Origin: JALEFZ01 sp038527485
GTDB lineage: Bacteria > Bacteroidota > Bacteroidia > J057
Length of the DNA: 64,000 nucleotides
NCBI GenBank assembly: GCA_038527485.1
Contig: JBCBFT010000014.1
Span: 1 to 64,000 of the forward strand
Reading direction: 5' to 3'
Within the stretch, counting starts at the first letter, position 1. Every line of letters starts with the position of its first letter. This document shows, one piece after another, positions 35,957-46,010 of the stretch. The notes beneath the pieces are model-generated. The model saw only the letters and a list, made by a program, of their open reading frames with translations. It made no database searches and was not told the DNA's origin. The position numbers and the translations under genes were made by a program.

Positions 35957-36640
35957 ATGAACCAGGGATACCGAACCCAACCTACGCAGTATCTCCTTTT
36001 AATAGCTGCTGCCTGCCTTTCACTCTTTCTGATGGGGGGTACGCACGCACCTGCCAACCGCGTGAGTGGACGTGTGACACTCACACAGGGAACATCTCCA
36101 TTGGTAGGGAGAGCCTCCAGCTATGACAGTCCTTCTCAGAAAAAGTCCCTCATGACGGCCCAGCACGCCATCGTCATCTTCTATCCACTGGATTTTCAAC
36201 CTACACTGAGTCCGACTCCCCGAGCTGTCATTACCCAAAAGGGAGAGCAGTTTATCCCTGTTGTGACTCCCATTACAAGAGGCTCGACCGTCTACATCCT
36301 TAATGAAGACAATCAATATCACAATGTATACAGCCGCACACCCCGTGCCTCCTTCAATATCGGACGAAGGCCACCAGGTGCTATGTACCCCCAGAAAATC
36401 AATAAAACAGGCGTCATCAAATTATTTTGCGACATCCATGACCATATGCAGGCCTTTGTCGTGAGTCTGGAAACGCCTTACTTCGCCAAAGTTCGATCGG
36501 ATGGTAGCTATACTATGAATGGATTGCCTGATGGTAGGTACAGAGTAGAAGTATTTCATCCCAAACTCCCCAGTAGCAGTAGAGAAATTCAGGTAAAAGG
36601 AGGCCAAAGTCTTGCCCTCAATTTTGCCCTGAGTCGTTAA
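35957..36640 (+). CDS. Secreted cupredoxin-like protein with regulatory-like beta domain
   Basis: 227 residues with a hydrophobic export signal (~11-27). A cupredoxin fold (~35-170) shows the type I copper set: His122 in YHNVYS and the C-x2-H-x2-M loop FCDIHDHM (Cys158, His161, Met164). The last ~50 residues (SDGSYTMNGLPDGRYRVEVF) are a carboxypeptidase-regulatory-like beta domain. It should bind copper in the periplasm and may carry electrons. It is the first of four plus-strand genes (porin, histidine kinase, response regulator), 133 bp ahead of the porin. Confidence 0.8.
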   Translation: MNQGYRTQPTQYLLLIAAACLSLFLMGGTHAPANRVSGRVTLTQGTSPLVGRASSYDSPSQKKSLMTAQHAIVIFYPLDFQPTLSPTPRAVITQKGEQFIPVVTPITRGSTVYILNEDNQYHNVYSRTPRASFNIGRRPPGAMYPQKINKTGVIKLFCDIHDHMQAFVVSLETPYFAKVRSDGSYTMNGLPDGRYRVEVFHPKLPSSSREIQVKGGQSLALNFALSR

Positions 36641-36773
36641 CTTTCCTCGCTATCCCTCAAATAGGCTATGTACACACTCCGATGGGTTCTATTCAAAAAA
36701 GGATCAGAACCTATATTTATTCGTCAAACATCACATCCCCCCTTCTGGATGGGGAGTCATACGCAACGGATCT

Positions 36774-37979
36774 ATGCGATATTCCTATATCATCTCTATT
36801 TTTTTCTTCACACTTAGCCTTTTGAGTCCCGTATTGGGTCAACCCAAAATCGAGCTAGGAGGTGCCATCACAGCTGAATACAGTTGGGGAGCAGGACATG
36901 CAGCATTTTACTGGAGTGAAGTCACCCAGCCTGGAGGCCGACTCTCCGTCCGAGAGATCAACCCTTTATTGGGCATCAACTTCCACCCTCGGTTCTCTTT
37001 CAAGGGTCGATTGCTCATTGCCCAAAACCCTATAGGTCAGCTTAATGATGTACAACTGGTACAGGCCAACCTGCAGTGGAGAGATAAAAAAGAAAAACTG
37101 AAGCTTTCCTTAGGGCGCTTCCTCAATCCCTTTGGAAGGTTTTACAGTCAACCCTTGCCCCAGGATCGTGCGTTTATCAGTCGGCCCCTATCATACGGTT
37201 ACTATGTCAACATCTCCGATCAAGTAGGCTATAGCGACAACTTACTGGAACCCAATGCACTCATCATCGACGGGAGACAGGATTGGGGTACACCTACGGC
37301 CTATTTTTACGGATATGGGACAGGGATTAAAGGGAAATGGGACATCAAACCCGATACGCTTTCTATCGAACTCGCTGTCGTACAGGCGGCGCCTCTTTCT
37401 CCACGAAGCCTCAGCCGTCCTATCCATCCTTCTGTCGTCTTGCGCACGGAATTTAGACCTGGGTACTTCTGGCGACAGGGCCTCTCATTCAGTAGAGGAG
37501 GATTTATTCAGTCCAATGCCCTCAGCGATGATTTGGACAACCTTGGATCTTATACCCAGACTATGTTGGGGACCGACTGGGAAGTAGCCTATGGGCATTT
37601 TGAGCTGGCTGGGGAGTTGATCTACACGTGGTATCGCGTACCTTTTTTCAATGATTCCACGCGCCTATTTGTAACCGATGCCAACGGATTGAATCAAACC
37701 CTACGACTACAAAATCTATCAGGTTATGTGGATGTCAAATATGAGCTCCCCTTTTGGGTGGGCAGTTATCTCGCGTATAGGTGGGAATTCGTTTCGTTTG
37801 GAGAGGGAGCTCAAGGGCTGGGCTCATCTTGGGATCTAAATACCTACCGACACACCCTTCTCTGGGGCTACAAAGTATCTCGCAACCTCATCCTCAAGGC
37901 AGGTTACAGTTGGCAAGAGATCACAGGCAGAGAGTGGGAGCTGGGTACATTGAGAGTCGCATCTACCTTACATTTTTAA
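36774..37979 (+). CDS. Outer-membrane porin-like beta-barrel
   Basis: 401 residues. A signal peptide (to VLGQ) is followed by repeated amphipathic strands with aromatic girdles (LGRFLNPFGRFY, ELAGELIYTWYRV, VSRNLILKAGYSWQE) and a C-terminal Phe (VASTLHF), typical of porins. The LGRFLNPFG segment resembles phosphate/carbohydrate-selective porin relatives. Substrate unknown. It lies between the cupredoxin and the histidine kinase genes and may belong to their functional unit. Confidence 0.8.
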   Translation: MRYSYIISIFFFTLSLLSPVLGQPKIELGGAITAEYSWGAGHAAFYWSEVTQPGGRLSVREINPLLGINFHPRFSFKGRLLIAQNPIGQLNDVQLVQANLQWRDKKEKLKLSLGRFLNPFGRFYSQPLPQDRAFISRPLSYGYYVNISDQVGYSDNLLEPNALIIDGRQDWGTPTAYFYGYGTGIKGKWDIKPDTLSIELAVVQAAPLSPRSLSRPIHPSVVLRTEFRPGYFWRQGLSFSRGGFIQSNALSDDLDNLGSYTQTMLGTDWEVAYGHFELAGELIYTWYRVPFFNDSTRLFVTDANGLNQTLRLQNLSGYVDVKYELPFWVGSYLAYRWEFVSFGEGAQGLGSSWDLNTYRHTLLWGYKVSRNLILKAGYSWQEITGREWELGTLRVASTLHF

Positions 37980-38121
37980 TGAATCTGATAGGATTGACAG
38001 GTTAACCTATTGATCCTAATGTGTTTTATGTAGTTCTTAAGGGGGAAAGAGAAAATTATTTGAAGAACAAAATCCTGTACAGATGTGTATCGGATTGTGG
38101 TGTTAAGTGATCCTAACGGTT

Positions 38122-40473
38122 ATGTTTGTTTCTCTGGGTAAATGGGGTTCCTTGTCAAAACTTCCAGGATTTCGGATCCTGTGGATAGGGCTTTTGATGG
38201 GGCATATCATGACGTGTACAGTCATGGCAGAAGAGAGAATATCCCCTTCACAAACGATTGATTCTCTTTTACAACTTGTACCTAAAACTGCGATTACGGA
38301 GCGATCCCAATTGATAGAAGAAGCCCTTTCTCTGGCCCAAAACCTGCAAAATTTAGCAGGAGAGGTAAAAGCTCATCTCGCTTACCTTCACCATACATCC
38401 GTCTCACCTAGCGCAGAGGCTGCATATGAAAGCCTAAAAGAATCATACAATCAATATCAACAATATCCTTCTAAACTCGCCGCTCTCCACAATGAGCTGG
38501 GGGACTTCTATTTCTATCTGAAAGAAGGCAATCATAGCATCCGACATTATCAACTCGCGATCGATCACGCACGCGTGCAGCGAGACAGTCAGATCCTCTA
38601 TCTGGGGCTTACAGGCATTACCTCCGTCACCAATATCTACCGAACGGTGCCAGAGGCCTTGCCCTACCTGCGAGAGGCTGCACAGGTAGCCTTTCGTCTC
38701 CAAGATGTAGACTTTCAGATTGAAGCGCTCAATCAACTCGCTACGATATACATGGCTACAGGAGAAGTCGATTCGGCACTCTTATACTTCGAAAAGCTGG
38801 TGGATTTCAAGCGAGAAAGAGAGATGTTGCTAGAACTAAGCACGGACCTTCAGCAATTTGCGCGCATGCTGGTCCTGCAAGGAGGATATGAAAAAGCGCA
38901 GCCCTATCTATTTGAGGCACTAGATATTACAGAACAAATGGAGGCTCCCTTGCTACGGGCAGGCCTGTTGACAGACATTGGTTCCAGCTTTTTGCAACAA
39001 GGACTCTGGGACAAAAGCATCGAATACGCCCAAAGTGCGTTAGCGTTGGCCCAAAAACTGGATCTCAAGCAACTGGCAGCCGTCAACTGTTTTCATCTGG
39101 GACAAGCATACCAGGAGATAGGAGAAAATACCCAAGCATTGAAAGCCTATAATAATTCTCTGGACATATATCAGACAGAAATTCCCGATCCAGCTGAGAT
39201 TGCCAAAATAAAGCTCCAGTTGGGAAGCTTGGAGGCAGATAACCAAAATGATAAGCTCGCCCTTCAGTATTTGGAAGAAGCACTCGAGTTCAAAACAGAC
39301 AAATCAGATAAATTAGGGATGCTAGATGTGAAGCTGACCATCGCACCTATCCATATCCGCCAATCCAGATGGCGGCGTGCCTTAGGTGAACTCAAGGAAA
39401 CCGAAAATCTAGCCATCCAGCTCAAAAGCAAGAGTGGGCTCGCACGGACCTATGAATTGATGGCCGAAGCCTACGCTGGAAGGGGGAATTATGAGAAGGC
39501 CTTTGACTACCAACAGCTGTATGTGAGCTATCATGACTCTATCTTCAATGAGCAAAATACAACCATCATACACGAACTAGAAACGCGCTACCGAGCAGCA
39601 CAAAAAGATCAGCAGAATGCCGAACTAAACGCAGAAATCGCCCAAAATCAGCTGGTTCTAGAGCAGAATAGAATCACTATTCTCGAAAAAAATCGCCAGA
39701 GCTACATCCTCATTGGCAGTATCGGCGCCCTTGTCTTCTTGATCATCTTCTTGATCTATCGCTATGTCAACAAACAGCAACTGCTCAAACAAAGTATGAT
39801 CACACTCCAAAAGGAGCATGAAGCACAAAATCTACGATCGGTCATCACAGGGGAAGAACAAGAACGCAAAAGGATCGCAAGAGACCTGCATGATGGTATC
39901 GGTCCTTTACTTGCCTCTATCAAGATGCTTTTTCAAGCTGTACAAAACGAAAAGCCTGAAATCAAGCAAGTGGAGCATTACCAAAAAGCCAATCAGTTGC
40001 TCGATCAAGCATCTCAAGAGGTTAGAGAGATCTCGCATAATATGATGCCTGGGACACTCGAACATCTAGGATTGCAGGATGCCATGCGCGACTTATGCAC
40101 GCTATTTCGTCATTCTTACCAGATCGAGGTCGATTTCATGACACACGGAGAAGACGAAGGGCTGGACCACCCCACCAAAGTCACCGTGTATCGGATCACA
40201 CAAGAACTGCTACGCAATATTGCCAAGCATGCAGAGGCAGAAGAGGTCATTGTCCAGTTGATAATCGAGGACAATATGCTGCAACTTACCGTAGAAGACG
40301 ACGGAAAAGGATTTGAGTTAGATAAAGAATCCAAGCTGAAGGGTATTGGACTACAGAGCATACAATCGCGGACTGTCTACCTCAAGGGGAATTTGGATAT
40401 TCATACACAAGTCGGAAAGGGAACCGCAATTTATGTAGAAATCCCTTTGGAAGCATCGCATACTACTTCATAA
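38122..40473 (+). CDS. TPR sensor histidine kinase (NarL-type partner)
   Basis: 783 residues from the ATG at 38122 (a GTG at 38107 is an alternative). A signal/anchor (~8-35) is followed by about ten tetratricopeptide repeats (~55-475, e.g. GEVDSALLYFEKLVDF, GRGNYEKAFDYQQLY). A coiled coil comes next, then one TM helix (~533-553) and the HisKA_3 core: ERKRIARDLHDGIGP (His590), NIAKHAEA (N box), VEDDGKGFE and KGIGLQSIQSR. The periplasmic TPR region should sense a protein signal. The response regulator 165 bp downstream is the likely partner. TPR-HisKA_3 kinases are common in Bacteroidota. Confidence 0.9.
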   Translation: MFVSLGKWGSLSKLPGFRILWIGLLMGHIMTCTVMAEERISPSQTIDSLLQLVPKTAITERSQLIEEALSLAQNLQNLAGEVKAHLAYLHHTSVSPSAEAAYESLKESYNQYQQYPSKLAALHNELGDFYFYLKEGNHSIRHYQLAIDHARVQRDSQILYLGLTGITSVTNIYRTVPEALPYLREAAQVAFRLQDVDFQIEALNQLATIYMATGEVDSALLYFEKLVDFKREREMLLELSTDLQQFARMLVLQGGYEKAQPYLFEALDITEQMEAPLLRAGLLTDIGSSFLQQGLWDKSIEYAQSALALAQKLDLKQLAAVNCFHLGQAYQEIGENTQALKAYNNSLDIYQTEIPDPAEIAKIKLQLGSLEADNQNDKLALQYLEEALEFKTDKSDKLGMLDVKLTIAPIHIRQSRWRRALGELKETENLAIQLKSKSGLARTYELMAEAYAGRGNYEKAFDYQQLYVSYHDSIFNEQNTTIIHELETRYRAAQKDQQNAELNAEIAQNQLVLEQNRITILEKNRQSYILIGSIGALVFLIIFLIYRYVNKQQLLKQSMITLQKEHEAQNLRSVITGEEQERKRIARDLHDGIGPLLASIKMLFQAVQNEKPEIKQVEHYQKANQLLDQASQEVREISHNMMPGTLEHLGLQDAMRDLCTLFRHSYQIEVDFMTHGEDEGLDHPTKVTVYRITQELLRNIAKHAEAEEVIVQLIIEDNMLQLTVEDDGKGFELDKESKLKGIGLQSIQSRTVYLKGNLDIHTQVGKGTAIYVEIPLEASHTTS

Positions 40474-40637
40474 CTTGAATGTTATTCGAAGAACTACTGC
40501 TTGACATTTATACTGTAACTAGGTGAATTGGATTATTAAGTATCATTTTCCATTTTCTACCTACATAATCATCTGTGCTAAAGCTTATCGTTTCGGCACA
40601 TCATCGTCCTTCTTAATTTAGGGAAAAACGAACCCAT

Positions 40638-41282
40638 ATGATTCAAGTACTCATTGTAGACGATCATCAGGTCTTAGCAGATGGCATCAAAGCCCTGGTA
40701 GGACAGGCAGAAGACGTACAGATACAGCATCATGCCATGACGGGCAAAGAGGCCATGAATATTTTGGCAGACTATCCAGAGATTCAACTCATCCTGCTCG
40801 ATATCAACCTTCCAGATACAGACGGGGTCAAGCTTTGTCACCAAATCAAGAAAGCTTATCCTGAAATGAAAGTATTGGCACTTACCATGCATCACGAGCC
40901 AGGATTTATCTCTCGGATGATCAAAGCTGGAGCCAATGGCTATCTCCTAAAAAATACAGGAAAGGATGAGCTACTAGAAGCCATATATACCCTCCACCGC
41001 GGAGAGCAATATTTTAGTAAGCAGGTCACGGACCAGTTGGTCGCAGGGTTACAAAATCCCAATAGAAGACCCAACAGTGGCTTCATTGAAAAAATTACGC
41101 GTAGAGAGAAGGAAATTCTTCAACTCATCGTCGAAGAAATGACGACAGATGAGATTGCCGAAAAGCTATTCATCAGCAATTCGACGGTTGTCTCTCACCG
41201 CAAAAGCCTTCTCCGCAAATTGCAAGCAAAAAATACAGCTGGCCTCGTCAAGGCTGCCTACGAATTTAATCTCCTCAATTAA
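40638..41282 (+). CDS. NarL/FixJ-family response regulator
   Basis: 214 residues. Receiver domain 1-~120: DDH acidic pair (8-10), phospho-acceptor Asp55 in LLLDINLPD, T83-type switch in ALTMHHE, and Lys105 in YLLKNTG. The LuxR-type helix-turn-helix (TRREKEILQLIVEEMTTDEI then STVVSHRKSLLRKL) is at ~150-205. It is probably phosphorylated by the TPR kinase encoded just upstream and acts as a transcription factor. A terminator follows. Confidence 0.93.
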   Translation: MIQVLIVDDHQVLADGIKALVGQAEDVQIQHHAMTGKEAMNILADYPEIQLILLDINLPDTDGVKLCHQIKKAYPEMKVLALTMHHEPGFISRMIKAGANGYLLKNTGKDELLEAIYTLHRGEQYFSKQVTDQLVAGLQNPNRRPNSGFIEKITRREKEILQLIVEEMTTDEIAEKLFISNSTVVSHRKSLLRKLQAKNTAGLVKAAYEFNLLN

Positions 41283-41312
41283 GGGAAGATTCCCTCCCCC
41301 TCAAATGATGAG

Positions 41313-41338
41313 AAATCCCCCCCATAAAGGGGATTTTT
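41313..41338 (+). terminator. Rho-independent terminator after the response regulator
   Basis: AAATCCCC, loop CCCATAAA, GGGGATTT followed by TT, 30 bp past the stop codon. Confidence 0.75.
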
Positions 41339-41552
41339 CACAAAAACCTGCATTCGGGCTAACTATTGCACATATTTGAGTGTAATACAAAAGGAAGACG
41401 CGTCGAATAGAAGAGTATTTCACAAAAAATGACAATCCTACGCACTTCATTCATCGCTACTTTTCTGCGTATTTCAAGTTGATTTTTGATTCATCGATCT
41501 GGCCATACAAGACTTCTCACCTTGTAAGCATTCACATCAAAAAAACAGATCC

Positions 41553-42137
41553 ATGAGTCAACCCATGCCCGTGCAAATTCGCGCCCAACACCTTAGTGAC
41601 GATGCCCTCATCTCACGTATCCTGCATAACCAGCAGTCGCACCTTTTCTCCCATCTCATGGACCGATACAAAGGTCCGCTTTGGGGTCTCGGTAAGCAAA
41701 TCAATATCCCTTATGTAGAAATTGATGACCTTATTCAAGTTGCCTTCATCAAGGCTTATCAGAAACTGCATACATTCAGAGGGGATTCTCGCTTCTCTTC
41801 ATGGTTGTTCCGCATCTTCATCAATGAGTGCAACATGTGGAGAAGAAAAAATCGCAAATTCCAATTGCAAGAGCTACCTGTACAACCTACGGATGATATG
41901 ATCAGCCATCACACACCTGAAGATGTCATGGTACAGAGTGAGCAGCAGCACTACCTCCAAGATGCCATCGAGGACCTTCCCGAAAAGTATCGTACGGTCT
42001 TTGTGATGCGTGAGCTCGAAGGTAGAAAGAGCAAAGAAGTAGCAAAAGAGCTTGGTCTGACAGATTCTAACGTCAAGGTTCGCTTCCTGCGCTCGAAACT
42101 CATGCTAAAAGACCGATTGGCTACTGCACATATTTGA
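41553..42137 (+). CDS. Sigma-70 family (ECF-type) RNA polymerase sigma factor
   Basis: 194 residues. Region 2 at ~25-95 (DDLIQVAFIKAYQKLHTF, then SRFSSWLFRIFINECNMWRR) and region 4 at ~135-190 (LPEKYRTVFVMRELEGRKSKEVA, then SNVKVRFLRSKLMLKD) are clear. Region 3 is absent, as in ECF sigma factors. No anti-sigma gene is adjacent; the next gene is a ROK kinase. A short motif upstream of this gene is repeated upstream of that kinase gene. Target genes are unknown. Confidence 0.88.
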   Translation: MSQPMPVQIRAQHLSDDALISRILHNQQSHLFSHLMDRYKGPLWGLGKQINIPYVEIDDLIQVAFIKAYQKLHTFRGDSRFSSWLFRIFINECNMWRRKNRKFQLQELPVQPTDDMISHHTPEDVMVQSEQQHYLQDAIEDLPEKYRTVFVMRELEGRKSKEVAKELGLTDSNVKVRFLRSKLMLKDRLATAHI

Positions 42138-42424
42138 GAAATATATCTAGAATCCTGCCTATGTACTTGGTGAATTTCAGTTTATGACGCAATTTCGACG
42201 GGGGAGAAAAATTCTCTGACGCTTGTCTCATCCGAGACTTTATTTCCCCTCATATTTGTTGCATATTCATAGTGTAATATATTCCTAAGAAAATGTGAGA
42301 AAATGGTAGATGACCACCTGAGACGTGATATCCAGTAAGTGTTCTCAGAAAGTTCATCTGACCTTCTGCCATCATATACTCCTTAGGACTGTTTCACAGC
42401 GTCTACAAACATATATCCCAGCAT

Positions 42425-43405
42425 ATGAAATCCATCACTATCGGCATTGACATTGGCGGAACCAACTCCAAGTTTGGCATCGTAGATCGAGAAGGGAATA
42501 TCCTGGCTAGTAATTCAATCCGTACACCTCAAGATCAAAGTATTGAGGAGTATGTACGTCACCTTGCAAGCAGCATCAAGGGACTGATGGATTTGCGGGA
42601 AGAAACCCTGGATCTGAAGGGGATCGGGATAGGAGCTCCTAATGGAAATTACTACTCAGGCACGATAGAGGATGCACCTAACCTTATCTGGGATGGGGTG
42701 ATCCCTTTTACAGACCTGATTAAAGAATACTTCGATACCGACGTCGTCATCACCAATGATGCAAACGCAGCTGCCTTAGGAGAAATGATCTATGGTGGTG
42801 CTAAGAATATGAAAAACTTTTTCGTAGTCACATTGGGTACAGGGGTAGGCTCAGGATTTGTTGTGAATGGGGAGTTGGTATATGGAAATGATGGATTTGC
42901 GGGTGAATTTGGTCATGTCGTCACAGAGTGGGGAGGCAGACCCTGTACGTGCGGAAGAAGAGGATGTGTAGAGACTTACGCTTCGGCGAGAGGGGTTGTA
43001 TTGACCGTTTTGGAAGAGATGGCAGGCTCCAAGAGAGTGAGTAGCCTGAGGGATCTACACTATCAAGAGATTACCCCTAAGCGCATTTTTGAAGCAGCAG
43101 AAAACGGCGACATCCACGCACAGGCCACTTTTGAAAGAACAGGCGCTATGCTCGGTCGCGCCCTGTCCAACCTAGTCAATATTTTCAGTCCTGAAGCAAT
43201 CTTCCTGTTTGGTGGAGTCGCTAGGGCAGGTCATTGGATACTCGAACCTACAGAGCGCCACCTAGAAGAAAATGTATTGCCGATATTTAAGAATAAAGTC
43301 AAAATTATTCCTTCTCACCTTCCCGAAAGTGATGCAGCTATCTTGGGTGCTAGTGCCCTGGCATGGCAAGAAATGGAGAAAAAAACTGAGAAGGTGAAGT
43401 CTTAA
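42425..43405 (+). CDS. ROK-family sugar kinase (glucokinase-like)
   Basis: 326 residues. The ATP phosphate loop DIGGTNSKFGIVD is at 9-21, the catalytic region TNDANAAALGE at ~113-123, and the ROK zinc motif CTCGRRGCVE at ~177-186. VTLGTGVGSGFVVNG binds the sugar/phosphate. It probably phosphorylates glucose or an N-acetylated hexose; substrate specificity cannot be read reliably. It is 288 bp behind the sigma factor gene, with a hairpin downstream. Confidence 0.88.
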   Translation: MKSITIGIDIGGTNSKFGIVDREGNILASNSIRTPQDQSIEEYVRHLASSIKGLMDLREETLDLKGIGIGAPNGNYYSGTIEDAPNLIWDGVIPFTDLIKEYFDTDVVITNDANAAALGEMIYGGAKNMKNFFVVTLGTGVGSGFVVNGELVYGNDGFAGEFGHVVTEWGGRPCTCGRRGCVETYASARGVVLTVLEEMAGSKRVSSLRDLHYQEITPKRIFEAAENGDIHAQATFERTGAMLGRALSNLVNIFSPEAIFLFGGVARAGHWILEPTERHLEENVLPIFKNKVKIIPSHLPESDAAILGASALAWQEMEKKTEKVKS

Positions 43406-43469
43406 CTTGATGGACAGAGCATTCGTAGTAAAATCCTTATAGGGATCTAGCCTCTTACTAAAAAGGAGA

Positions 43470-43498
43470 TAGCTGACGCTCCCTTGAAGCGTCAGCTA
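43470..43498. terminator. Hairpin between convergent genes
   Basis: TAGCTGACGCT, loop CCCTTGA, AGCGTCAGCTA: a perfect 11-bp stem. The minus-strand side continues TCTCCTTTTT, so it may serve both the ROK and cryptochrome genes. Confidence 0.6.
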
Positions 43499-43615
43499 GT
43501 ACCTCCCAACCAACATTACATAAATTTTAAAAGTGTGTCCGTGCTAGTAAGGGCGTTGGTTGGACTTACATGATATATTTCTCATTGCAAGCAGATTCTT
43601 AGCGAAACTACTTAC

Positions 43616-45061
43616 CTAGTTTTTTCTTGCATAAGTACGGGCTGATTTAGCCAGATTGATGATGGGATGTGGATAATTCCCTCCCAAGCTCACCCCGTAG
43701 GACTTTAGGTCACTGGGATACATCTCATAAGGCTCATGCACGTACCCATTGGGCAAACTTTCTAGCTCTGGGAGCCAGTGCCTTACATAATCTCCCTGCG
43801 CATCGTATCGCTTGGCTTGTGAGATGACATTAAAGTAGCGGTTCTCACGTGGGTCGTTACCGATCCCAGCCACATAGTTCCAGTTACCCCAGTTGGAGCA
43901 AACATCATAGTCGAGCAGCACCGATTCAAACCATTCTGCTCCCATCCGCCAGTCTACTCGGAGGTCTTTCACCAGGAAAGAAGCCACGTTTTGTCTGCCA
44001 CGGTTGGACATAAAGCCTGTTTCCCTTAGCTCACGCATGTTGGCGTCGATGAACGGGATTCCCGTCATGCCATCTTTCCACTGTTCGAATCTCGCCCAAT
44101 CTACGCGCCAGTTGCCATACTCACCTTTGATTCCTCCCTCCAAAAAGAGAAGGTTTTCATACCGTTTGGCAACAAATCGGAAGTAGTCTCTCCATATCAA
44201 CTCAAATATCAGCCAATATGTTGAAGAATTTTTCTTGCGCATCTTCTCATAGCGCTTAACTTCCTTGTAAATGTGCCGTGGAGAAATACATCCTAGTGCT
44301 AGCCAGGGGGAAAACTTGGATGAGTATCCCTGTCCTAACAAGCCATTGCGTGTCTCTTTATATTCCCTGAGACGATCCTCTTCCCAAAAATATGTTTGGA
44401 GACGCTCAAGGGCTTCGATTTCTCCTCCTCTAAAATCTAACACAGCACGTGTATCGATCTCTACAGGATGCATTCCCATATCCTCTACTGAGGGAATGTG
44501 ACCAGGATTTTCTATATACGGAGTGGGAATGGACTCTGGCGTAGGAAACGTGTTTCTTACAGGTGCAAATTTTTCTACTTCCTTACGGAAATGTGTAAAA
44601 ATTTCGGGTAATGACCGAACAGGCATTGGGAGATCCGCCAAATGGTATAGCGTACTTCCCCAGATCAATTCGACATCTATTCCCGATCTAAAAAGGGCTT
44701 TTTCTAGTGCTTTCTCAACTTTCAGTTCCTCCTCTGTTACTTCCTTGTGTGCATAGACTCCACCTGCACCATACTGATTGGCAATCTCTGGAATAATTAC
44801 CTCAGGCAACCCCTTCCTCACAATCAGGTCACTTCCTACTGATTTCAAACGCGCGCGTAATTGAGCAAGACTTTCGAGCAGGAATTTGGTACGGTAAGGA
44901 CCTGTTTTGGGAAAACCAAAAGATGTCTCACCAAACTGTCTACTATCTAACACATAGACAGGAATAACCTCTAGTCCATGCTCAATGGCACGCACCAAAG
45001 CTTCATGATCATGGAGACGTAGATCATTACGGAACCATACTATTACCCTTTTCCATTTCAT
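43616..45061 (-). CDS. DASH-family cryptochrome/photolyase
   Basis: 481 residues from the ATG at 45061 (MKWKRVIVWFRNDLRLHD); the frame extends upstream to 45106 but those residues have no family match. The N-terminal antenna domain (~1-130) is followed by the FAD-binding helical domain: YSSKFSPWLALGCISPRHIY, FELIWRDYFRF, and GFMSNRGRQNVASFLVKDL, the DASH signature, then NWGNWNYVAGIGNDPREN. DASH proteins repair cyclobutane dimers mainly in single-stranded DNA or act as blue-light receptors; which applies here is unknown. The gene stands alone. Confidence 0.92.
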   Translation of the reverse strand: MKWKRVIVWFRNDLRLHDHEALVRAIEHGLEVIPVYVLDSRQFGETSFGFPKTGPYRTKFLLESLAQLRARLKSVGSDLIVRKGLPEVIIPEIANQYGAGGVYAHKEVTEEELKVEKALEKALFRSGIDVELIWGSTLYHLADLPMPVRSLPEIFTHFRKEVEKFAPVRNTFPTPESIPTPYIENPGHIPSVEDMGMHPVEIDTRAVLDFRGGEIEALERLQTYFWEEDRLREYKETRNGLLGQGYSSKFSPWLALGCISPRHIYKEVKRYEKMRKKNSSTYWLIFELIWRDYFRFVAKRYENLLFLEGGIKGEYGNWRVDWARFEQWKDGMTGIPFIDANMRELRETGFMSNRGRQNVASFLVKDLRVDWRMGAEWFESVLLDYDVCSNWGNWNYVAGIGNDPRENRYFNVISQAKRYDAQGDYVRHWLPELESLPNGYVHEPYEMYPSDLKSYGVSLGGNYPHPIINLAKSARTYARKN

Positions 45062-45218
45062 ACTTTCAGAACTGACAGAAACTAAGAAAGTTTTAGGTTG
45101 TAGCAAAATATACGTAAAAAATAAGGGTAGGGATGTGTTTATTTCACACTTCCTGAAATGTTTCCTAAAAATGTTAACACACTGATTTTGGCTAGGAGAG
45201 AAAACCTAAGATTCTAGG

Positions 45219-46010
45219 TTAAGTAGTCATAAACTCCAATGTTTTGATAGACAGTTTTCTTCCTTTCTCTAAATCAAATACACGAGACTTGGCAAGCCCC
45301 CACTTGTTTAGACGAAACATGATCGAAACTCGCAGCACGCCTAGTCCATATTTGACGCTACGACCAAAATTGATAGATGAGGCTTCTTCAAAGTATTTGG
45401 TGGGACAGGTTACTTCTCCGATTATATGACCTGCATAGGCAATCTGTGCCAGCATCTCATTGTCGAATACAAAGTCGTCGGAGTTCTCCTCCAAAGGGAG
45501 CGAAGTGAGAATTTCCTTAGAAAAAGCACGGTATCCTGTGTGGTATTCTGCCAGTTTTTGCCCCATAAGGACATTCTGGAAAAAGGTCAGAAAGCGATTG
45601 GCGATGAATTTGTACATAGGCATCCCCCCTCTCAGGGCTCCTCTACCCAAGATACGAGAACCCAACATCACAGGAAACAGTCCATTGGCTATAGGATATA
45701 CCATCGCCTCGATGAGCTTGGGCGTATACTGATAATCAGGATGGAGCATGACCACGATGTCTGCCCCTTGCTTCAAAGCTGCTGTATAGCATGTCTTCTG
45801 ATTACCTCCATATCCCCTATTTTGGGGATGGCGAATGACTTCATGAATGCCTAAAGACTGTGCTTTCTCATAGGTATTGTCTCTGCTTTGATCGTCCACC
45901 AGGATCACTTCATCTACTATATCAAAAGGAACCTCTTGATAGGTTACCTCCAATGTTTTCTCGGCATTGTAAGCAGGCATTACAACCACGACCTTCTTTC
46001 CTCGAATCAT
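45219..46010 (-). CDS. GT2 glycosyltransferase (dolichol-phosphate mannosyltransferase-like)
   Basis: 263 residues. The GT-A fold starts KVVVVMPAYNAEKTL; VDDQSRDNT is the nucleotide-binding acidic motif and VMLHPDYQY holds the DxD-type metal site. GYRAFSKEIL matches the acceptor loop of DPM1-like family 2 enzymes. No C-terminal TM anchor is seen, so it probably works at the membrane surface using a polyprenyl-phosphate acceptor (inference). Nearby genes give no pathway clue. It is divergent from the FadL gene. Confidence 0.85.
   Translation of the reverse strand: MIRGKKVVVVMPAYNAEKTLEVTYQEVPFDIVDEVILVDDQSRDNTYEKAQSLGIHEVIRHPQNRGYGGNQKTCYTAALKQGADIVVMLHPDYQYTPKLIEAMVYPIANGLFPVMLGSRILGRGALRGGMPMYKFIANRFLTFFQNVLMGQKLAEYHTGYRAFSKEILTSLPLEENSDDFVFDNEMLAQIAYAGHIIGEVTCPTKYFEEASSINFGRSVKYGLGVLRVSIMFRLNKWGLAKSRVFDLEKGRKLSIKTLEFMTT

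Noticed and set aside
45062..45106. Upstream extension of the cryptochrome start
   Set aside because: The extra 15 residues have no family match, while MKWKRVIVWFRNDLR is a typical start.
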